Part shown: positions 60,295 through 64,000 of the stretch, one piece after another
Layout of the letters: the number at the start of each line of letters is the position of its first letter
How positions within the stretch are numbered: the first letter of the stretch is position 1
NCBI GenBank assembly: GCA_007693765.1
Contig: RECZ01000152.1
Span: 23,927-87,926 of the forward strand
Origin: Phycisphaerales bacterium
GTDB taxonomy: Bacteria > Planctomycetota > Phycisphaerae > Phycisphaerales > UBA1924
DNA: 64,000 nucleotides
Reading direction: 5' to 3'
Made by a program: the position numbers and the translations under genes
Notes under the pieces: model-generated
The model's input: the letters and a program-made list of their open reading frames with translations, nothing else
The model's database searches: none
What the model was told of the DNA's origin: nothing

Positions 60295-61517
60295 CGGCGC
60301 GCCCTCCGGGGGTCGAGCGCCTCGCGCAGGCCCTCGCCCACAAAGTTGAGCGCCAGCAGGGTCGCGCCCAGCAGCAGGCACGGGAAGAGCAACAGCCACC
60401 ACCGAGCCTTGACGGTGTTGAGCTCGTTCAGGCCGTCCGCCGCGAGGTTGCCCCAGCTCGGCATCGGGGGCATGACGCCGATGCCGAGGAACGACAGGAA
60501 CGACTCCTGCAGGATCGCCTGCGGCACGGTCAGCGTGGCGTACACGATAATCGGCCCCACGAGGTTGGGCAGGAGGTGCCGCCGGAAGATCCGGCGTGTG
60601 CGCGCGCCGATGGCGCGCGCCGCCTCCGTGAAGGGCTGGTTCTTCAGGCTCATCGTCTGGCCGCGGATGACGCGCGCCATCGTCAGCCAAGACACACCCC
60701 CGATCGCCACGAGCAGCGTGACGATGTTGACGATGTTGCGCGTCGACTCTGCGGGCAGGGGGTGCGCCCGCTCGGCCTCGCGCTGCACGCGGGCCACGGC
60801 GTCCGGGTCTTCGCGCGAGACATCCGGCATGGCGTCCATCGCGCGTTCCACGTACGCCACCCGACCGACCTGCGCCCGCTCGACGGCCGCGGTGAGGCGC
60901 GCATCGGCCACCGCGTCCACCGCGACGGCCAGCAGCACCACGAGCAGGATGTACGGCAGCCCGTAGAGCACGTCGACGATCCGCATCATCACCGCGTCCA
61001 CGCGCCCGCCGAGGTACCCCGCGATCATGCCATAGATCGTGCCGATGACCACGCTGATCCCCGCCGCGGCCACGCCGATGCCCAGCGACACGCCGCCGCC
61101 GGCAAGCACCCGCACGAAGAGATCGCGCCCCAGGGCGTCGGAACCAAGCAGGAAGCGTGGGCGAGCCGCCCGGACCTGCTCCGGCGTCGGCGACGGGGCC
61201 TCCTCCGCCTCGACCCCCAACTCGCGTGCAAGGATCGCCGTCGCGCGCCGCGTCGCGACGATGTGCAGGCGTTCGCGTTCGTCCGCGTCGTGGGGGGCCC
61301 AGAGCGGGGGCAGGCGGTGGGCGTCGAGATTCGACGCCCGGTACCGCGGCACGCCCGTTGTCGGGTCGGGACCAAGTGTCCACGGCAGCGACCCGACGCA
61401 CGCCAGCATCATCACCACCAGTGCGCCGAAGCCGATCATCCCCGCGAGCGATCGCGTGAGCGGATTGTCTCGCCGGGGGGCGGTGAGCGCGGGCGGGGTG
61501 GTGGGTGTCGCGGCCAT
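60291..61517 (-). CDS. Oligopeptide/dipeptide ABC transporter permease (OppC/DppC-like)
   Basis: 408 residues, against about 300 for the family. N-terminal helix (SLAGMIGFGALVVMMLACVG), an exported loop of about 95 residues, then the OppC core FLLGSDALGRDLFVRVLAGG, MRIVDVLYGLPYILLVVLLA and the EAA loop EAARAIGARTRRIFRRHLLP. A charged insert of about 60 residues (VERAQVGRVAYVERAMDAMP onward) sits between two helices, which is unusual. No OppB, OppF or substrate-binding gene is adjacent. TATCCT lies 9 bases before ATG 61517. Confidence 0.92.
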   Translation of the reverse strand: MAATPTTPPALTAPRRDNPLTRSLAGMIGFGALVVMMLACVGSLPWTLGPDPTTGVPRYRASNLDAHRLPPLWAPHDADERERLHIVATRRATAILARELGVEAEEAPSPTPEQVRAARPRFLLGSDALGRDLFVRVLAGGGVSLGIGVAAAGISVVIGTIYGMIAGYLGGRVDAVMMRIVDVLYGLPYILLVVLLAVAVDAVADARLTAAVERAQVGRVAYVERAMDAMPDVSREDPDAVARVQREAERAHPLPAESTRNIVNIVTLLVAIGGVSWLTMARVIRGQTMSLKNQPFTEAARAIGARTRRIFRRHLLPNLVGPIIVYATLTVPQAILQESFLSFLGIGVMPPMPSWGNLAADGLNELNTVKARWWLLLFPCLLLGATLLALNFVGEGLREALDPRRARR

Positions 61518-61526
61518 GTTCGCAGC

Positions 61527-61532
61527 AGGATA
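61527..61532 (-). promoter_or_regulatory. -10 box, apparently leaderless, for the oppC-oppD pair
   Basis: Minus-strand TATCCT ends 9 bases before ATG 61517, with no Shine-Dalgarno. Confidence 0.5.
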
Positions 61533-61589
61533 CCCCTGAGCACGGACCACGTGCTCGCACCGTCGTGACGGCTCGGGAAACCGCTGCGC

Positions 61590-61622
61590 AAAAGAAAACG
61601 GCGCCGGCCGGAGCCGGCGCCG
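61590..61622 (-). terminator. Intrinsic terminator after the ECF sigma operon
   Basis: CGGCGCCGGC pairs with GCCGGCGCCG around a 4-base loop (61599-61622). On the minus strand it is followed by TTTTCTTTT (61598-61590). It closes the sigma/anti-sigma/secreted-protein transcript. Confidence 0.85.
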
Positions 61623-61658
61623 CGGGCGTCATGGCCCGTGGATCGTTCGTGGAGCGTG

Positions 61659-62594
61659 TCAGTTGCGCCGGGTGTCGCGGTCGACGCGCCGGACGAACTC
61701 TTCCGTCATGCGGTTGACGAACTGCTCGCGTCGCTCGGCGTCGAGCCGCTGGCCGTCGCGAGCCTGCTCGAGGCGCTTCGAGAGCTGCTCCGCCTGATGG
61801 GCACGCTCCTGCAGCCGCAGGTCGATGCGCTGGGAGACGAGGCCGCGGAGCTCCTGCTCGGCCGCGGCGAGGCCGTCGCCGGCGTCGCCGGCGCGGCGGA
61901 GGTCGGCGACGCGTCGGGCGGCCTCGATAGACGAGAGATCGAGACGCAGCGCTTGCATCCGCAGCTCGAACAACGCGGGGTCGCGCTCGCTGAGCTCGGA
62001 GAGCTCCTGCATCCGCGGCGCGAGGAACTCGGTCATGCGATCGGCCGCCTCCGGACGGTTGCGCCGCATCTCGGACATGCGCCGGTGCAGGTCCGGGTTG
62101 CGCTCCTTGAGCACCTCCATCATGCGCTCGCGCACGTGCGGCGGCACGGGACGGTGTGCGCCATCGTGGCCGCGCATCCCGTGGGCGCCGTTGGGGCGCT
62201 GCCAGCGACGCGGACGCTCGCCCGCCTCCGCATCCGCTTGCGGCCGGAGGCTGCGCAGCACCTCTTCTGCAGGGGCGCCGTCGTCGATCAAGGTGAGCGC
62301 ATCGGTGATGCGCGCACGCTCCGCGTCGATGTCGTTCAGTCGCTTCGTCAGACGCTCGCGCATGACCTCGGTGGAGAACTCGCGGGCGCCGGCCTCGCCG
62401 CGCTGGCGGGGCTGGCCACGGCGTTCGGTGCGATCGGTGCGTGCCTCACGCTCGACGCCCTGCGCCTCGGCTTCGGCGCCTGTCTGCGCCGCGGCGACGC
62501 CGGCCACGAACAGCGGCGACGCGATGACACACGCCAGGGCGGCCGTCACGATCGGGCTCATTCTGCTGCGGCGGATCTCGGTGATGCGGTTCAT
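61659..62594 (-). CDS. Exported helical, Arg/Glu-rich protein (Spy/CpxP-like in composition)
   Basis: 311 residues. Signal peptide (VTAALACVIASPLFVAGVAAA), then a highly charged, mostly helical protein with MREFST..ERLTKRLNDIDAERARITDAL and repeated Met/Arg-rich helices (HVRERMMEVLKERNPDLHRR). The pattern recalls periplasmic Spy/CpxP/ZraP chaperones, but the LTxxQ motif is not found, so the similarity is only compositional. AGGAG precedes ATG 62594. As the third gene after an ECF sigma factor and its likely anti-sigma, it may be the regulon output. Confidence 0.68.
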   Translation of the reverse strand: MNRITEIRRSRMSPIVTAALACVIASPLFVAGVAAAQTGAEAEAQGVEREARTDRTERRGQPRQRGEAGAREFSTEVMRERLTKRLNDIDAERARITDALTLIDDGAPAEEVLRSLRPQADAEAGERPRRWQRPNGAHGMRGHDGAHRPVPPHVRERMMEVLKERNPDLHRRMSEMRRNRPEAADRMTEFLAPRMQELSELSERDPALFELRMQALRLDLSSIEAARRVADLRRAGDAGDGLAAAEQELRGLVSQRIDLRLQERAHQAEQLSKRLEQARDGQRLDAERREQFVNRMTEEFVRRVDRDTRRN

Positions 62595-62632
62595 TACAGG
62601 TCTCCTACGGTGAGGAATAGGTCGTCGGTGTT

Positions 62633-63097
62633 TCAGAGCGTGAGCGGCTCGGCTTCGAGCGCCGCGATCTCGAGTTCGAGGATCGCGATGTCTTCCCACT
62701 CCAACGCGTCGATCGTGGGGTTCATTGCGAGCGAGAAGAAATCATCAACCTCAAGAAGCAGGCCGATCTCGGTGTAACCGAAGTGCGCATCATCGCGCGA
62801 GGGCGAGCGCAGCAACGTCGTCCAGAGCACGGCGCCCAACGCCAGGGCGACGCCCGCCGCCGACGCCATCGGGGCGAGACGACGCCAGAGAGGCCGGGTC
62901 TCGACCACCAGCGGCTCGACCTGTGCCGGCTCGGCGCGGAGCGCGGCCATCCCGGCGTCTCGGGCACGCCGCGCAAGCCGCTCCGACGCGGCGTCGGCGT
63001 CGGCCCGCGCCATTTCTCGCAGCGCATCGTCGACCGGCGCGAGATCGTCAGGGATCGCGAACCGCTCGTGCTCATTCGGGATAGGGGAGGGCGTCAT
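62633..63097 (-). CDS. Probable anti-sigma factor, single-pass membrane protein
   Basis: 154 residues. An N-terminal cytoplasmic region of about 70 residues, rich in Ala/Asp/Arg, one transmembrane helix (about 75-97, LAPMASAAGVALALGAVLWT), then an acidic periplasmic tail with several Glu/Leu heptads (EWEDIAILELEIAALEAEPL). No zinc-finger (HxxxCxxC) motif is present. The call rests on its place: its ATG overlaps the ECF sigma stop by 4 bases, the standard sigma/anti-sigma arrangement. Confidence 0.68.
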   Translation of the reverse strand: MTPSPIPNEHERFAIPDDLAPVDDALREMARADADAASERLARRARDAGMAALRAEPAQVEPLVVETRPLWRRLAPMASAAGVALALGAVLWTTLLRSPSRDDAHFGYTEIGLLLEVDDFFSLAMNPTIDALEWEDIAILELEIAALEAEPLTL

Positions 63098-63714
63098 AGG
63101 GGGTCTCCGTGGGCGTCAGGCCCGGCGATTTCGTCTCTGAGTTTGCGCAGCGCCCGGTGGTGCCGCGCCAGCACGGTGCCGACCGGTTGGCCGAGCGCCG
63201 CGGCGATCTGCGCGAAGGTCATCCCGGCGTGGTGGCGGAGCGAGATCACTTCGCGGTCAGCCTCGGATAGCGTCTCGATCGCGGCCCGTAGGAGCGCGTA
63301 GCGGTCGGGTGATGCGCCCACCGTCGCCGCATCGCTGCGGGTGACTTCGAGCGTCCGGAGCGAGGCGGGGTCTGTCGGGATCGCCTGACGCGAGCGGCGC
63401 CGGGCCTCGTCGCGCACCCGGTTGATCGCGATGCGGAAGAGCCATGGCTCGAATCGCCCGGACTCCTCGTACCCGCCATCGCGAAGCCGCTCGGCCACGC
63501 GCACCAGCACGCTCTGGGCTATCTCCTCCGACCCCTCCTCGCTCATCCCGCGCGACCGGGCCAGCGCGAAGAGCCGCCCCGCGTACCGGCGGACGATCTC
63601 CACCCACGCCTCCTCCTCGCCCCGAGCGGCACGGGCCAGCAACGCCGCGAGCGCGCCGGGCGCATCGCCCGCGTCGTCAAGGGGTTCCCGGGCGCCGACC
63701 TGTGGTTCACGCAT
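63094..63714 (-). CDS. ECF-family RNA polymerase sigma factor
   Basis: 206 residues. Region 2 covers about 25-95 (EEEAWVEIVRRYAGRLFALA, and FEPWLFRIAINRVRDEARRR for region 2.3-2.4). Region 4 spans about 140-195 (LSEADREVISLRHHAGMTFA, QIAAALGQPVGTVLARHHRA), the helix-turn-helix for the -35 element. The start is ATG 63714; ATG 63723 in the same frame is nearly as good. Followed by the overlapping membrane protein gene and a secreted protein gene, then a terminator, giving a compact envelope-sensing module. Confidence 0.9.
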   Translation of the reverse strand: MREPQVGAREPLDDAGDAPGALAALLARAARGEEEAWVEIVRRYAGRLFALARSRGMSEEGSEEIAQSVLVRVAERLRDGGYEESGRFEPWLFRIAINRVRDEARRRSRQAIPTDPASLRTLEVTRSDAATVGASPDRYALLRAAIETLSEADREVISLRHHAGMTFAQIAAALGQPVGTVLARHHRALRKLRDEIAGPDAHGDPL

Positions 63715-63860
63715 GAGCCTCATGCCCCTGGGAAACGCCGCCGATAGACGCGTATTGCACGCATTCCCCACGCGCCGGCGTCCCCAAACCCTATCGGGCC
63801 GTCGCTCCCCTATAGGCATCATCCCGCCCCGAGCCGACGCAACCCAATACCGCCGCCCCC

Positions 63861-63890
63861 TTGACCCCCCCCGCACGCCGGTGCTACCTT
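63861..63890 (+). promoter_or_regulatory. Promoter of tRNA-Phe
   Basis: TTGACC (63861-63866), 18-base spacer and TACCTT (63885-63890), ending 35 bases before the tRNA. Confidence 0.55.
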
Positions 63891-63925
63891 TCCCGCCCCC
63901 CGCACCAAACGCGGCGGGCACGTTC

Positions 63926-63998
63926 GGGCAGTTAGCTCAGTTGGTAGAGCACGGCACTGAAAATGCCGGTGTCCCCGGTTCAAGTCCGGGACTGCCCA
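63926..63998 (+). tRNA. tRNA-Phe (anticodon GAA)
   Basis: 73-nt cloverleaf. Acceptor stem GGGCAGT with ACTGCCC, D arm TAGCTCAGTTGGTAGAGCA, anticodon stem-loop CGGCA-CTGAAAA-TGCCG, T arm CCCGGTTCAAGTCCGGG. CCA is not encoded. Confidence 0.97.
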
Positions 63999-64000
63999 TT

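Noticed and set aside
59176..61632. Apparent 818-residue fusion of permease and ATPase
   Set aside because: The upstream half is a wrong-frame reading of oppC; the ATPase starts at ATG 60294, overlapping the permease stop.

Overview
The window is GC-rich, gene-dense bacterial chromosome. It most resembles a planctomycete of the Phycisphaerae type. The evidence is secreted proteins with a C-terminal dockerin-like GDxNGDxVVDFxDLS repeat, two proteins with a PEP-CTERM-like tail (PTPGA, hydrophobic stretch, RRRR), a T5SS/PEP-CTERM-type repeat protein, and a ParA protein carrying a glycogen-binding module. Genes for lipid A and heptose synthesis (lpxK, hldE, a heptosyltransferase, an LptE-like lipoprotein) indicate a diderm envelope. 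The lineage is an inference; there is no rRNA in the window.

Layout. 1-4.9 kb: infB (cut by the left edge) and nusA on the minus strand, behind a long leader holding an 81-bp tandem duplication. 4.9-12.5 kb: a STAS protein, a secreted protein and an envelope/housekeeping run (GT9 heptosyltransferase, maf, small membrane protein, lpxK, hldE, nadC). 12.6-19.3 kb: DUF1328 protein, M28 peptidase, PIN/TRAM protein, TPR protein, LptE-like lipoprotein, ftsH. 19.3-24.7 kb: three neighbouring secreted proteins sharing the dockerin-like C-terminus. 25-29.8 kb: tig, an amidohydrolase, a SHOCT-like protein and clpX. 29.8-35.2 kb: a MarR-RND efflux operon with a clear operator. 35.2-41.2 kb (minus): guaA-aroB, then a ParA-CBM48 fusion and a partner protein of unknown function. 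41.2-48.8 kb: lipoprotein, RsbW-like kinase, STAS protein, MlaE-like permease, UbiA-like protein, ribH-nusB-ftsY, tRNA-Arg, an MFS transporter, a candidate ncRNA and a GNAT. 48.8-57 kb: a gluzincin-like lipoprotein overlapping valS, a TPR protein and a glycosyltransferase. 56.9-64 kb: two PEP-CTERM paralogues, an OppC-OppD pair, an ECF sigma module and tRNA-Phe.

The most striking observations are: (1) valS is continuous across an in-frame insertion of a REP-associated tyrosine transposase (HUH and Tyr motifs intact) flanked by inverted REP palindromes; (2) a ParA ATPase is fused to a glycogen-binding CBM48/AMPK-type domain and paired with an unrecognised protein, suggesting a system that positions glycogen or another glucan; (3) many genes have a TAnnnT hexamer ending 5-9 bases before the start codon and no Shine-Dalgarno, the pattern expected of leaderless mRNAs; (4) a candidate ~200-nt ncRNA has its own promoter-like boxes and terminator.

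All calls come from reading the sequence; no database search was possible. Residue positions are approximate unless a specific residue number is given.
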